From contig NZ_CP114264.1 of assembly GCF_027105055.1 (NCBI RefSeq), positions 3,162,001 to 3,226,000 on the forward strand: a stretch of DNA of 64,000 bases, given 5' to 3'. Source of the DNA: Acinetobacter sp. TR3 (GTDB lineage Bacteria > Pseudomonadota > Gammaproteobacteria > Pseudomonadales > Moraxellaceae). The stretch's first letter is position 1. Every line of letters starts with the position of its first letter. Shown in pieces: positions 39,801 to 48,180 of this stretch. Below the pieces are notes generated by a model, which was not told the DNA's origin, did not search any database, and saw only the letters and a list, made by a program, of their open reading frames with translations. The translations under genes were made by a program, and so were the position numbers.

Positions 39801-39976
39801 TTGGCTGTCGCACCTGGCCAATAGGTCTGTACCACCATCACTTTGAACGTAAAGGGAGGATCTTCACTCTGAGAGAGCTTGGAATAAGACATAATTCCGA
39901 CAATGCCGAGTAACAGCATAAAATACAGAACAATACCCTTATTCTTCAGCGCCCATTCTGAAAGGTTAAATTTCAT
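36848..39976 (-). CDS. RND efflux transporter permease (HAE1 family)
   Basis: The 1042-residue inner-membrane protein has the two-repeat RND layout: a first helix, large periplasmic loop (about 40-330), six helices, second periplasmic loop (about 560-850), and final helices. The proton-relay acidic pair appears in the fourth helix region (LILALGLLVDDAIIAVEMM, near residue 400). Sequence style is closer to the TriC/MexK-like group than to AcrB itself. The adaptor gene starts 3 bp upstream, and no outer-membrane channel gene is beside it, so it must use one from elsewhere. The divergent TetR regulator probably represses it. Confidence 0.95.
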   Translation of the reverse strand: MKFNLSEWALKNKGIVLYFMLLLGIVGIMSYSKLSQSEDPPFTFKVMVVQTYWPGATAKEVSTLVTDRIEKELMTTGQYDRIMAYSRPGESLVTFVAKDSLPSSQIPDIWYNVRKKVNDVRSQLPSGVQGPFFNDEFGDTFGNIYVLTGKDFDYAVMKEYADRLQLQLQRVKDVSKVNLVGLQDQKIWIELSNTKAVQLGVPVTAIQEAIQKQNDMAGAGFFETGTDRIQIRVSGHLHSVDDLKKMPLLVGNKTIQLGDVAEVYRGFSEPAQPRMRFMGENGIGIAVSMRKGGDIIALGKNLETEFNSLQKSLPLGMKLQKVSDQPVAVQRSIQEFLKVLAEAVIIVLLVSFFSLGFRTGLVVALSIPLVLAMTFAGMSLFDVGLHKISLGALILALGLLVDDAIIAVEMMAIKMEQGYSRLKAAGFAWQTTAFPMLTGTLITAAGFLPIATAQSGTGEYTRSIFQVVTIALIVSWIAAVLFVPYLGEKLLPDFTKQNQQAAWYLRLWARLRKQPAPVVEAHAGHHDPYQSKFYQSFRGVVEICITYRKTVIAVTVGIFVLSVAMFKFVPQQFFPASNRAEILVDLKLEEGASLVATEQAVHKVEQFLAKQKGIDNYVAYVGTGSPRFYLPLDQQLPQASFAQFVVLASSLDDRNEIRRSLEKQIKQLLPQVRTRVSLLENGPPVGYPLQYRVSGEDLATVRAEAQKVAKVVGEDLNTTNVHLDWGEPSKIIAIEIDQDRARQMGVSSVDLANFLNASVTGSVMNQYREKRELIEIRLRGDKTERAEVASLASLAVPTTKGTTVPLAQIAKIESRFEEGLIWHRNRLPTITVRADIRTNLQPATVVQQLADKMQTLRADLPNGYLLEVGGTVEESAKGQNSVNAGMPLFLAVVMTLLMIQLRSMSRATIVLLTAPLGLIGVVAFLLLFNKPFGFVAMLGTIALSGMIMRNSLILIDQIEQDIQAGYAPWDAVIGATMRRFRPIVLTALAAVLAMIPLSRSLFFGPMAVAIMGGLIVATLLTLFFLPALYAAWFKVKKATPLS

Positions 39977-39978
39977 GC

Positions 39979-41079
39979 TTAACCTCCCGTTTTAACGGTG
40001 ACTTCGCGATTATCACGATCTACAGGATGGATTTTTTGCTGGTCACGTAATAGATGCACACCACCCACCACGACCCAATCTGAAGCTTTCAAACCTGAAA
40101 CGATCGGTACGCTATCACGCCCATAAGTGCCCAACGTCACAGGGACTTTACGTAAGGTTTGATTGGCATTGACCACCCAAACATACGCTTGTTGATTATT
40201 GGCAGTGACACTGGATAAAGGCACACTCAACACATTATTTTCATTTTCGACAAAAATTACTCGCGCACTTTGCCCCAACTGGATGCTCGATTGCCCTTCC
40301 AATAATGAAACTTTAACTGTGAAGGTTCGCGATTGATCTGCGGCAGGTGACACTTCACGAACTTTCGCTGCAAAACGAGCATCAGGCTGAGACCACAACG
40401 TAACCCAAGCAGGTTGACCCACTTTAATGCTGCTAACGGCTTGCTCAGGTACGCCAAACACGACTTCTCGCTCGCCTTCAATGGCGAGTTGATAGGCAGG
40501 TTGTGCTGCTGCGATGACCTGTCCAACCTCTATTTGACGTTGTGTAATCACTCCATTCTTATTCGAAATAAGCTGGTTATAGCCCGTTTGATTTGAAGAC
40601 ACTTCATAATTAGAACGCGCTTGCTGTAACCCTGCTTGAGCAGATTCATACTGATTTTTCACCGCATCAAATTGTGAGCGACTCACTGCATTGACAGGTA
40701 ATAACTGTTGATAACGCTGATATTCTTCAGCAGCAATTTTTGCTGCGGCTTCAGCACTTTGCAATTGTGCTTTGGCAGCGTTCATTTGCAATTGTGCGTC
40801 TTTCACATCTAATTTAGCCAAAACCTGTCCGACTTTGACCCGATCACCCACATCAACATAACGTTCGGTAATTTGTCCCCCGACACGAAATGCCAATGCC
40901 GTTTGTTGCTTGGCTTGAACATCGCCTGCATAACTTTTTTGATCGATATGATTCGTATTCGGCTGCGTCACCATGACATAAGGAATTTCCTCTGTCTTGG
41001 GAACCTCTTTTTGACATGCCGTTAAAGTGACACTGCTGAGTACGAGCAACCCCACAATTACATGATTTAGCAGATTCAT
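39979..41079 (-). CDS. RND periplasmic adaptor (membrane fusion) lipoprotein
   Basis: The 366-residue protein has a lipoprotein signal ending in LTAC (Cys near 22). It then has a biotinyl/lipoyl-like half-motif, a coiled-coil hairpin (about 85-165; KAQLQSAEAAAKIAAEEYQRYQ, KNQYESAQAGLQQARSNYE), and beta-barrel domains of the HlyD/MFP type. It joins the RND pump to an outer-membrane channel. The ATG with CAGAG upstream was chosen over a TTG 21 bp earlier. It shares a 3-bp gap with the pump gene. Confidence 0.95.
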   Translation of the reverse strand: MNLLNHVIVGLLVLSSVTLTACQKEVPKTEEIPYVMVTQPNTNHIDQKSYAGDVQAKQQTALAFRVGGQITERYVDVGDRVKVGQVLAKLDVKDAQLQMNAAKAQLQSAEAAAKIAAEEYQRYQQLLPVNAVSRSQFDAVKNQYESAQAGLQQARSNYEVSSNQTGYNQLISNKNGVITQRQIEVGQVIAAAQPAYQLAIEGEREVVFGVPEQAVSSIKVGQPAWVTLWSQPDARFAAKVREVSPAADQSRTFTVKVSLLEGQSSIQLGQSARVIFVENENNVLSVPLSSVTANNQQAYVWVVNANQTLRKVPVTLGTYGRDSVPIVSGLKASDWVVVGGVHLLRDQQKIHPVDRDNREVTVKTGG

Positions 41080-41141
41080 CTCTGTTTCGCTCTTATTCAA
41101 ATTGATTTTTTAAGGCACAATATGCACATTATGATAGATTG

Positions 41142-41189
41142 TTTATTTTTTAATTAATATACTCATGAGTACACTAATTAAAAAATAAA
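41142..41189. promoter_or_regulatory. Large palindromic operator in the RND/TetR divergent promoter
   Basis: Two 15-bp perfect arms (TTTATTTTTTAATTA 41142-41156 and its complement 41175-41189) flank a central 10-bp palindrome ACTCATGAGT (41161-41170), with 4-bp gaps. The 48-bp dyad lies in the 152-bp divergent spacer and is the probable site for the adjacent TetR regulator. Confidence 0.75.
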
Positions 41190-41231
41190 TCTAGCATTCT
41201 GATTTTTAATTGAATTAAAGAGAAAGGTAAC

Positions 41232-41855
41232 GTGCAAATTCACAGTGGTCGTCCTAAAGATTTAGAAAAGAGAGCCAAAATTTTACAGGCTGCGAAATCT
41301 ATTTTTTTAAAAATGGGCTACCACGCGACCAATATGAATCAGATTGCAAAAGAAGCAGGTGTCACCAAACTCACGGTGTATAACCACTTTCAAGACAAAG
41401 CCAATTTATTTATCTGCGCGATTGAAGAAAGCTGTGAAGAATCGATTCGAGCGAAACAATTTGAACTGACAGCTGAGTCCGATTTTAGGCAAGCATTGTA
41501 TTTAATGTGTCATCGAGCCTTAAACATTATTTATTTGCCTGAGGCGCTTAAATTAGATTGTCTCTTGTTTGAACTTGCCGCTGAACAAAGTCCACTTACA
41601 CAACAATTTTTTGATGCGTCACATACGCGAATGTGTAATGTTTGGTGTGATTTTTTTGAGCAGGCGATTGCGTTTAAATTCATTCGGGCAGACGCGCCAC
41701 TCAAGCAAACAGAGCTGATCATCTCGCTGATGTTAGGTATCCGTCATCAACAAGTGTTACTGGGTCTAGCCCCAGTGCCCACGGCGGATGAAATCGATCA
41801 GATCATTCAACATGCCATCGAGATTTTTTTGCTTAAATATCAACCGACAATTTAG
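41232..41855 (+). CDS. TetR/AcrR-family repressor of the RND pump
   Basis: The 207-residue protein starts at GTG with AAAGG upstream and has a TetR helix-turn-helix (about 10-57; AKILQAAKSIFLKMGYHATNMNQIAKEAGVTKLTVYNHFQDKANLF) followed by a helical ligand domain. It is divergent from the RND adaptor-pump genes and close to the large palindrome, so it most likely represses both its own gene and the pump. The inducing ligand is unknown. Confidence 0.93.
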   Translation: MQIHSGRPKDLEKRAKILQAAKSIFLKMGYHATNMNQIAKEAGVTKLTVYNHFQDKANLFICAIEESCEESIRAKQFELTAESDFRQALYLMCHRALNIIYLPEALKLDCLLFELAAEQSPLTQQFFDASHTRMCNVWCDFFEQAIAFKFIRADAPLKQTELIISLMLGIRHQQVLLGLAPVPTADEIDQIIQHAIEIFLLKYQPTI

Positions 41856-41939
41856 AGAAAATTCACATTTTTTTACGTTCTGCTCTTGGAATGTCTCCCA
41901 ATCGCGCTATAGTCGAGTGAGAACAACAGGAGAATTAGA

Positions 41940-44621
41940 ATGATTCAGCAAATCACTGCTCCATTACGTGAAGATGTCCGCTTACTCGGCAATTTACTTG
42001 GAGAGACCTTAAAGCAACATGCTGGGCAAGATTTGTTTAATCAGATTGAACAAATTCGCACATTAGCCAAAGGTGCACGTGACGGCCAGATCGAGGCAGA
42101 AAAACAGCTCGAACAATTGTTTCTCGGTTTAAAAGATGAAGAGATTTTGCCACTGACTCGCGCATTCTCACATTTTCTCAATTTCGCCAACATTGCGGAA
42201 CAATATCATGTAGTGCGTAATCGTCGTCAGGCTGAGTTTGACGAACAAGCCCCTAATCCAAATCCTTTGTCACATTTATTTGAAAAATTCAAAACTGAAC
42301 AGATCAACTCAAAACAATTATTCGAACAAATCTGCGATTTAAAAATTGAATTGGTCCTCACAGCGCATCCAACCGAAGTCAGCCGTCGTACCTTGATTCA
42401 AAAATATGATGATATTACCGATTGCCTATCTCAACTGGATCAGCAAAAACTAACGCCTCGTGAACGCCAACAAACCATCGCCACCCTGAAACAATTGGTC
42501 AGTTCAGCTTGGCAGACAGACGAAATTCGCCAACATCGCCCGACCCCTGTCGATGAAGCAAAGTGGGGCTTTGCAACAATTGAACAAACTTTGTGGAATG
42601 CTGTACCCAAGTTTATTCGTGAGCTGAATGAACTCACCCAGCAGCATTGTGAACAGTATTTGCCACTCAATATTGCACCCATTCGCTTTGCCTCATGGAT
42701 GGGCGGTGATCGTGATGGTAATCCCAATGTGACTCATCAAGTGACGCAAGAAGTATTATGGTTATCACGTTGGCAAGCTGCTGATTTATATCTACGTGAT
42801 ATTGAAAATCTACGCTGGGAATTATCAATTCAAAGCTGTTCAGATGAACTCACTCAAGCACTCGGTTATGAACATCCTGAACCCTATCGTGAATATTTAC
42901 GCGAAACCCGTGAACGCTTGAAAGCAACACGTTATTGCTTGGGTCAACGCTTACAAGGCTTAGAAGCCGATGATAGCCAGATCATTCGAAATAAAGATGA
43001 ATTATTACAGCCCTTATTACTCTGCTATCGCTCACTGATCGACAGTAACTTAGCTGAAATCGCCAATGGGCAATTACTCGATTTCATTTATCGTGTGAAT
43101 TGTTTCGGGATTGAATTACTCAAACTCGACATTCGCCAAGAATCAGGGCGGCATCGTCAAGCCATTTCAGCGATTACCGAATATTTAGGTTTGGGTAACT
43201 TTGAATCGTGGACGGAGCAAGCCCGTCAGAACTTCCTCATTCAGGAACTACAAAGCAAACGTCCTTTACTCCCTAAATATTTCAATGAACCTGAAGGCAG
43301 TTTGATTCAACATCCTGATGTACTCGAAGTCTTTGCGACCATGCGCACTTTGGCTGAACAACCTACCGAGAGCTTGGGTGCTTATATTATTTCGATGGCA
43401 GAATATCCAAGTGACGTCTTAGCTGTCTTACTCTTACAAAAAGAAGCTGGTATCCAACATCCTCTTCGAGTGGTACCCTTATTTGAAACTTTAAAAGATC
43501 TTGATGGTGCAGCCAAAACCATGAATACCTTATTCAATATGCATTGGTACAAACAGCATATTCAAGGCAAACATGAGGTGATGATTGGCTATTCGGACTC
43601 TGCGAAAGATGCAGGCTTTATGTCGGCGAACTGGGCACAATATCGTGCGCAAGAAGAACTCACCGCTGTCGCTCGACAAAATGGGGTGCAATTGACTCTG
43701 TTTCATGGTCGTGGCGGTTCAATCAGTCGCGGCGGTGCGCCAACCCAACAAGCACTATTCTCTCAACCACCAGGTTCGATTTCAGGTGCAATCCGTGTCA
43801 CTGAACAGGGTGAAATGATTCGCTTTAAATTTGGCTTAGAAGGCATCGCATTACAAAATTTGGAAATCTATACAGCAGCGACTTTAGAAGCAACGTTATT
43901 GCCACCGCCAGAGCCAAAGAAACAATGGCGTGATTTGATGAATCAAATGACTGATTTATCAGTACAGGTCTATCGCCAAACTGTGCGTGAAAATCCGAAT
44001 TTTGTCAGTTATCTACGCACAGTCACGCCTGAGTTAGAATTACAAATGCTACCGCTTGGTTCACGCCCAGCCAAACGAAAAGTCAGTGGTGGCATAGAAT
44101 CTCTTCGAGCGATTCCTTGGGTATTTGCATGGACACAAATCCGCTTAATGCTGCCCGCTTGGTTGGGTACAGGCACGGCGATCAATCAGGTACATGGACA
44201 ACACCAAAACACCTTAAATGAAATGCTTGAACAGTGGCCGTATTTCCAAACTTTAATTGATATGCTGGAAATGGTTTTATCCAAATCTGATGCAGATATT
44301 GCGTTGTACTATGAATCTCATCTCACCCAAGATCAGGACTTAAAAGTTCTAGGGATTGAGCTACGCCAACGCTTGCAAAATGCCGTCGATACGCTGTTAC
44401 GTCTCAAAGGTGAATCCAAACTTCTGAGTAATAATGAAGTATTGGATCAATCCATGCAGGTGCGTAAACCATATTTATTGCCTCTGCATTTATTACAAGC
44501 AGAGCTGATGAAACGCCGTCGTCTGTATTTAGCCGAGCATCAAACCGAGCATAGCCCTGTCGATCATGCCTTAATGGTAAGTATTGCAGGGATTGCCGCA
44601 GGTTTGCGCAATACCGGCTAA
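41940..44621 (+). CDS. ppc: Phosphoenolpyruvate carboxylase
   Basis: PEP carboxylase makes oxaloacetate from PEP and bicarbonate to refill the TCA cycle. The 893-residue enzyme shows LTAHPTEVSRRT (about 140-151) with catalytic His, MGGDRDGNPNVT (about 255), GYSDSAKDAGFMSANW (about 550), HGRGGSISRGGAP (about 585, the second active-site signature), and the family C-terminal RNTG. The RBS AGGAG precedes the ATG. It ends before a long hairpin and the uraA promoter. Confidence 0.98.
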   Translation: MIQQITAPLREDVRLLGNLLGETLKQHAGQDLFNQIEQIRTLAKGARDGQIEAEKQLEQLFLGLKDEEILPLTRAFSHFLNFANIAEQYHVVRNRRQAEFDEQAPNPNPLSHLFEKFKTEQINSKQLFEQICDLKIELVLTAHPTEVSRRTLIQKYDDITDCLSQLDQQKLTPRERQQTIATLKQLVSSAWQTDEIRQHRPTPVDEAKWGFATIEQTLWNAVPKFIRELNELTQQHCEQYLPLNIAPIRFASWMGGDRDGNPNVTHQVTQEVLWLSRWQAADLYLRDIENLRWELSIQSCSDELTQALGYEHPEPYREYLRETRERLKATRYCLGQRLQGLEADDSQIIRNKDELLQPLLLCYRSLIDSNLAEIANGQLLDFIYRVNCFGIELLKLDIRQESGRHRQAISAITEYLGLGNFESWTEQARQNFLIQELQSKRPLLPKYFNEPEGSLIQHPDVLEVFATMRTLAEQPTESLGAYIISMAEYPSDVLAVLLLQKEAGIQHPLRVVPLFETLKDLDGAAKTMNTLFNMHWYKQHIQGKHEVMIGYSDSAKDAGFMSANWAQYRAQEELTAVARQNGVQLTLFHGRGGSISRGGAPTQQALFSQPPGSISGAIRVTEQGEMIRFKFGLEGIALQNLEIYTAATLEATLLPPPEPKKQWRDLMNQMTDLSVQVYRQTVRENPNFVSYLRTVTPELELQMLPLGSRPAKRKVSGGIESLRAIPWVFAWTQIRLMLPAWLGTGTAINQVHGQHQNTLNEMLEQWPYFQTLIDMLEMVLSKSDADIALYYESHLTQDQDLKVLGIELRQRLQNAVDTLLRLKGESKLLSNNEVLDQSMQVRKPYLLPLHLLQAELMKRRRLYLAEHQTEHSPVDHALMVSIAGIAAGLRNTG

Positions 44622-44629
44622 ATAAGAGC

Positions 44630-44666
44630 CTTGCCATCAACATAAATCACACGTGTTGATGGCAAG
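44630..44666 (+). terminator. 13-bp hairpin after ppc without T run
   Basis: CTTGCCATCAACA and TGTTGATGGCAAG are perfect complements around an 11-nt loop, 9 nt after the ppc stop. The following bases are ATTGGCAAAAC, so it is a stability hairpin or a Rho-assisted end rather than a standard intrinsic terminator. Confidence 0.6.
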
Positions 44667-44914
44667 ATTGGCAAAACATTCCATTTTTAGAAAAAAATTA
44701 GAAAATATTTTTTAAATAAGATAGTTAACTTTTCAAATAATTTAGAAAAAAATAAATAATAAATACGATAGTTTATTTTAAAACTAATTTTACCAAAAGG
44801 TAAAAATATTAAACTTCAACGGATTATCTAACGACATTCTCAAAGATCAGTAGATGAAAGCTCGTTTTAAGACAGGGTATCATACCCGCTGATATCACAT
44901 AATGAGTCTCATCT
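44667..44914. other. AT-rich intergenic region before uraA
   Basis: This region of about 250 bp is strongly AT-rich (for example 44690-44810). It contains two small palindromes, TTTTACC/GGTAAAA at 44788-44805 and GGGTAT-C-ATACCC at 44875-44887. They may be operator sites for uraA; no ORF is seen. Confidence 0.5.
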
Positions 44915-46210
44915 ATGTCAAATTGGTTTCCAAAATGGCAGCCGTATCAGGGAAAGATTGATCATCGCCCTGTTGCGACAAACGAATATTTACCGCCCTT
45001 ACAAAGTGCGGTATTAGGGGTACAACACGCATTTGCAATGTTTGGTGCCACTGTACTTGCACCCCTCCTCATGGGTTTTAGCCCGAACCTTGCCATTTTA
45101 ATGTCAGGGATTTGTACCATTATTTTCTTCTTGATCACGGGTGGACGTGTTCCAAGTTATTTAGGCTCAAGCTTTGCCTTTATCGGTGTTGTTGCAGCAG
45201 CGACAGGTCACGTTACAGGATCAGGTGCTAACCCAAACCTAGCCGTTGCGCTTGGGGGCATTGTTGCCTGTGGTATTTTTTATGCCTTGATCGGCTTTGC
45301 TGTGATGCTGACAGGAACACGCTGGATTGAGAAACTCATGCCACCTGTCGTCACAGGTGCTGTGGTGATGATTATTGGTCTCAACCTTGCACCCGTTACT
45401 ATTAAAGGCGTTGCTGGACAGCCTTTTGAAATGTGGATGGCACTCATCACTGTTTTAAGTATGGGCATCATCGCCGTATTTACCAAAGGTCTATTACAGC
45501 GCTTGTTATTGTTGGTCGGTCTATTGATGGCATATGCAATTTATGCGATCACCACCAATCTTTTAGGTTTTGGTAAACCAATTGATTTCTCCCAAATCGC
45601 AGCAGCACCATGGTTTGGTATCCCAACTTTTTCACACCCAACTTTTGATTTAAATGCAATTTTAATTATTGCTCCCGTTGCATTGATTTTAGTCGCTGAA
45701 AATCTAGGTCACATCAAAGCAGTCGGTTCAATGACAGGCGAAGATCTTACACCTCAACTGGGTAAAGCTTTTGTTGCGGATGGTTTGGCCACAACGTTAT
45801 CGGGTAGTGTTGGCGCACCAGGGATGACCACCTATGGTGAAAATATTGGTGTGATGGCAGTGACCCGTGTTTATTCTACGATTGTGTTTGTAATCGCTGG
45901 CGTATTTGCAATTTTCTTGGGGCTGTCTCCTAAATTTGGCGCAGTGATTAGTACTATCCCGACAGCAGTCCTCACGGGTGCTTCGATCGTAGTATTTGGT
46001 TTAATCACTATTGCAGGTGCTAAAATTTGGATCGAAAATAAAGTCGATTTTTCTAATAATAAAAACCTTATTGTTGCATCTGTCACCATTATTTTAGGTG
46101 CAGGTAACTTTGAATTACTGTTTGGTAGCTTTAATTTAGGGGGAATTGGAACCGCAACTTTTGCGGCAATTTTCTTAAACTTGTTATTCAGTTTAAAAGA
46201 CAAAAACTAA
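44915..46210 (+). CDS. uraA: Uracil permease (NCS2 family)
   Basis: The 431-residue inner-membrane protein belongs to the NCS2 nucleobase transporters, with about 14 helices. The start region QSAVLGVQHAFAMFGATVLAPLL, GGRVPSYLGSSFAFI, VAENLGHIKAVGSMTGEDL with the substrate Glu, and GSVGAPGMTTYGENIGVMAVT with the second Glu match UraA rather than the xanthine/uric acid subgroup. It uses the proton gradient to import uracil. No upp gene is beside it. Confidence 0.92.
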   Translation: MSNWFPKWQPYQGKIDHRPVATNEYLPPLQSAVLGVQHAFAMFGATVLAPLLMGFSPNLAILMSGICTIIFFLITGGRVPSYLGSSFAFIGVVAAATGHVTGSGANPNLAVALGGIVACGIFYALIGFAVMLTGTRWIEKLMPPVVTGAVVMIIGLNLAPVTIKGVAGQPFEMWMALITVLSMGIIAVFTKGLLQRLLLLVGLLMAYAIYAITTNLLGFGKPIDFSQIAAAPWFGIPTFSHPTFDLNAILIIAPVALILVAENLGHIKAVGSMTGEDLTPQLGKAFVADGLATTLSGSVGAPGMTTYGENIGVMAVTRVYSTIVFVIAGVFAIFLGLSPKFGAVISTIPTAVLTGASIVVFGLITIAGAKIWIENKVDFSNNKNLIVASVTIILGAGNFELLFGSFNLGGIGTATFAAIFLNLLFSLKDKN

Positions 46211-46215
46211 AAAAT

Positions 46216-46243
46216 GGAAGGCAGCTAAGGCTGCCTTTTTTAT
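46216..46243. terminator. Terminator after uraA
   Basis: An 8-bp stem (AAGGCAGC / GCTGCCTT) with 4-nt loop is followed by six T. It lies between convergent genes. Confidence 0.9.
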
Positions 46244-46255
46244 TCTTCGATGTAC

Positions 46256-46663
46256 TTAATGAAGCGCATCTTTGAGCTGTTGGATACTGGCTAACCAAAT
46301 CTCATAATCATCCGCTTCCTGCCATAAATCTTTTAATTCAGACTGATCTGACAAAACCAAAACAAGTACTTGCTGAGCTTGTAGTAATAAATCTGCGCTT
46401 GGTTTCAGTGAAACTGACTCAAGCCACTCATCTACTTTCTCAGTATAAACATCTGTTTGAGTACCATGACCCAGACTCTTGGCAAGCACTTCTATCGCAG
46501 CTAGAGCTTCCATCGCAACATCTGCATCAAGATATTCTTGTCCTTCATCCAATGCCGTCTGTAAAGTAGCTTCAATGACTGAAAAATCAGTCGCATCTTC
46601 TAATTCGTCAGCCCAATCATTTGCCATGTCATTCCCAAATGGTTCATGTGACCAAGTTCCCAT
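46256..46663 (-). CDS. DUF4259 protein
   Basis: The 135-residue acidic helical protein begins MGTWSHEPFGNDMANDWADELE, the hallmark start of the DUF4259 family, which has no known function. The rest is alpha-helical with many Asp, Glu and Gln. It follows the tandem thioredoxin-fold gene on the same strand by 66 bp. Confidence 0.85.
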   Translation of the reverse strand: MGTWSHEPFGNDMANDWADELEDATDFSVIEATLQTALDEGQEYLDADVAMEALAAIEVLAKSLGHGTQTDVYTEKVDEWLESVSLKPSADLLLQAQQVLVLVLSDQSELKDLWQEADDYEIWLASIQQLKDALH

Positions 46664-46729
46664 CTTTATTTCCTATTTATTAGTTTTTTCAGGCAATTCC
46701 TATTCAAGCTTTTTATTGAGGAAAATCAA

Positions 46730-48016
46730 CTATTCTTCACTCTCTTGCTTATATTTTTCTTCAAGTACATTACTAATGATACTTTCAATCATCCAAACCC
46801 GATACAAGCTATTAAACACATAACTTTGCCCATCTATACGTAATTCCAATACAGGAAAATCTGGCTGATGCTTTTGCTGACAGAGTTCATCATTCTGTTT
46901 CAATAAAGCTTCAACATCTTGTTCGGTAATGTTGTCAATCTCTAAACGCTTCTGCATACGTTGAAAGTGGGTTTTGAAAGAAAGATCTTTGCCACGCGTC
47001 CAAACACCTTGCAATATCTCATGAATACAATCGATCTGTTCTTCTTCAGGCACGCTATAAAATAGTTTTGCCATTTCATAAGTCGCTTCTTTGGTAGGCC
47101 GACAGAATGGGGTGAATGCGACCTGTGTACGTTTGGAAACACGGGTCGCCAAACTCCAGTCAAACCAATCTCGCCCATGATAGCTCAGCGGATAAACGCT
47201 CAATTGAATATTATAATAATTGGCCAATTCTTCTTTGATATAAGCCAATAATAGCCAACTCATAGGGTCTTCAAGCGCAATATACAGATCTAATTCTGGA
47301 TGTAAGCTTTGGACTTCTGTCAGTGACTCACCGTCATTAATGAGATGCTCACGCCATTCGATATGATTTATCAGAAAAATTGGATTTCCGGTGAGTAATT
47401 TTTGTTGTTTCAAACGGCGTGTAAGGCGTAATAGATCATCAACGGCCTGATATTTACGCTCACCAAATTCGAAGTAACTGGCTGCAACAGGCACATCTTT
47501 AAAAATACGTTCAGGATAATCTTGAGGTGTTTGATGCTGACTTGCCATCGCATAAAGAGTACGTAATTTCCCATATTGTTGTTGCCATAACATGTGGAAT
47601 ACATCTTCGAGTAAATGTAAAAAACTTTGTTCTCTAAGAGGAGTATTTTTTAGAATTATTTCTGCTTGTTGTAATGCTTCTGGACTAGGTATTTCAGGGG
47701 TTTCATCGAAACCAAACCGATGTTGTTTGGCGAGAGTTTTAGCATCATTTAAACAATAACTCTGCCAATCTTGTTCTGACATACCATTAGGAGGCTCAGC
47801 ACCCTGTCTTGAAATAATCACTTTTAAAGGTTTTAGTTCATCACTCAAAATTTCATTGAGCTGATCAAGCTGTTGTACTGCAAGATAACTATAAACATCG
47901 TCTAAACGCAGGTAAATACTTAAACCCTGTTCCGTGGGCAACACCGCCTGACGAGAAGGTTTTTGATAGAACCAACTCGATCGGATGGGATCAAACCAAC
48001 GACGTAACAAAGACAT
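46730..48016 (-). CDS. DsbA-family protein with two tandem thioredoxin-fold domains
   Basis: The 428-residue cytoplasmic protein seems built of two related halves. The first (about 25-200) contains LSIYLRLDDVYSYLAVQQL and the second (about 220-400) LDLYIALEDPMSWLLLAYI, both followed by strand-turn segments ending in ISRQG and LSYHG. The style matches HCCA-isomerase/DsbA-like thioredoxin folds. No CXXC is visible in either half, so it is not a thiol oxidoreductase. Relatives include glutathione-dependent isomerases. The biological role is unknown. It lies between ilvD and the DUF4259 gene. Confidence 0.75.
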   Translation of the reverse strand: MSLLRRWFDPIRSSWFYQKPSRQAVLPTEQGLSIYLRLDDVYSYLAVQQLDQLNEILSDELKPLKVIISRQGAEPPNGMSEQDWQSYCLNDAKTLAKQHRFGFDETPEIPSPEALQQAEIILKNTPLREQSFLHLLEDVFHMLWQQQYGKLRTLYAMASQHQTPQDYPERIFKDVPVAASYFEFGERKYQAVDDLLRLTRRLKQQKLLTGNPIFLINHIEWREHLINDGESLTEVQSLHPELDLYIALEDPMSWLLLAYIKEELANYYNIQLSVYPLSYHGRDWFDWSLATRVSKRTQVAFTPFCRPTKEATYEMAKLFYSVPEEEQIDCIHEILQGVWTRGKDLSFKTHFQRMQKRLEIDNITEQDVEALLKQNDELCQQKHQPDFPVLELRIDGQSYVFNSLYRVWMIESIISNVLEEKYKQESEE

Positions 48017-48118
48017 GTCGATCGCCTCTAATGATTATAAAGTGATGAATGGATAAGCTTTCTCTAACTTGAATTCAAACAAGTGAGCAAATAAGTATAA
48101 TGAGTATCTTATAAAATC

Positions 48119-48155
48119 AGAAAAAAGTCCCTCTTTATCGTAATAAAGAGGGATG
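48119..48155 (-). terminator. Terminator of ilvD
   Basis: An 11-bp perfect stem (TCCCTCTTTAT / ATAAAGAGGGA) with 4-nt loop is followed on the minus strand by ACTTTTTT. Confidence 0.93.
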
Positions 48156-48180
48156 ATAAACATTGTCGCTTAGCAATAGT

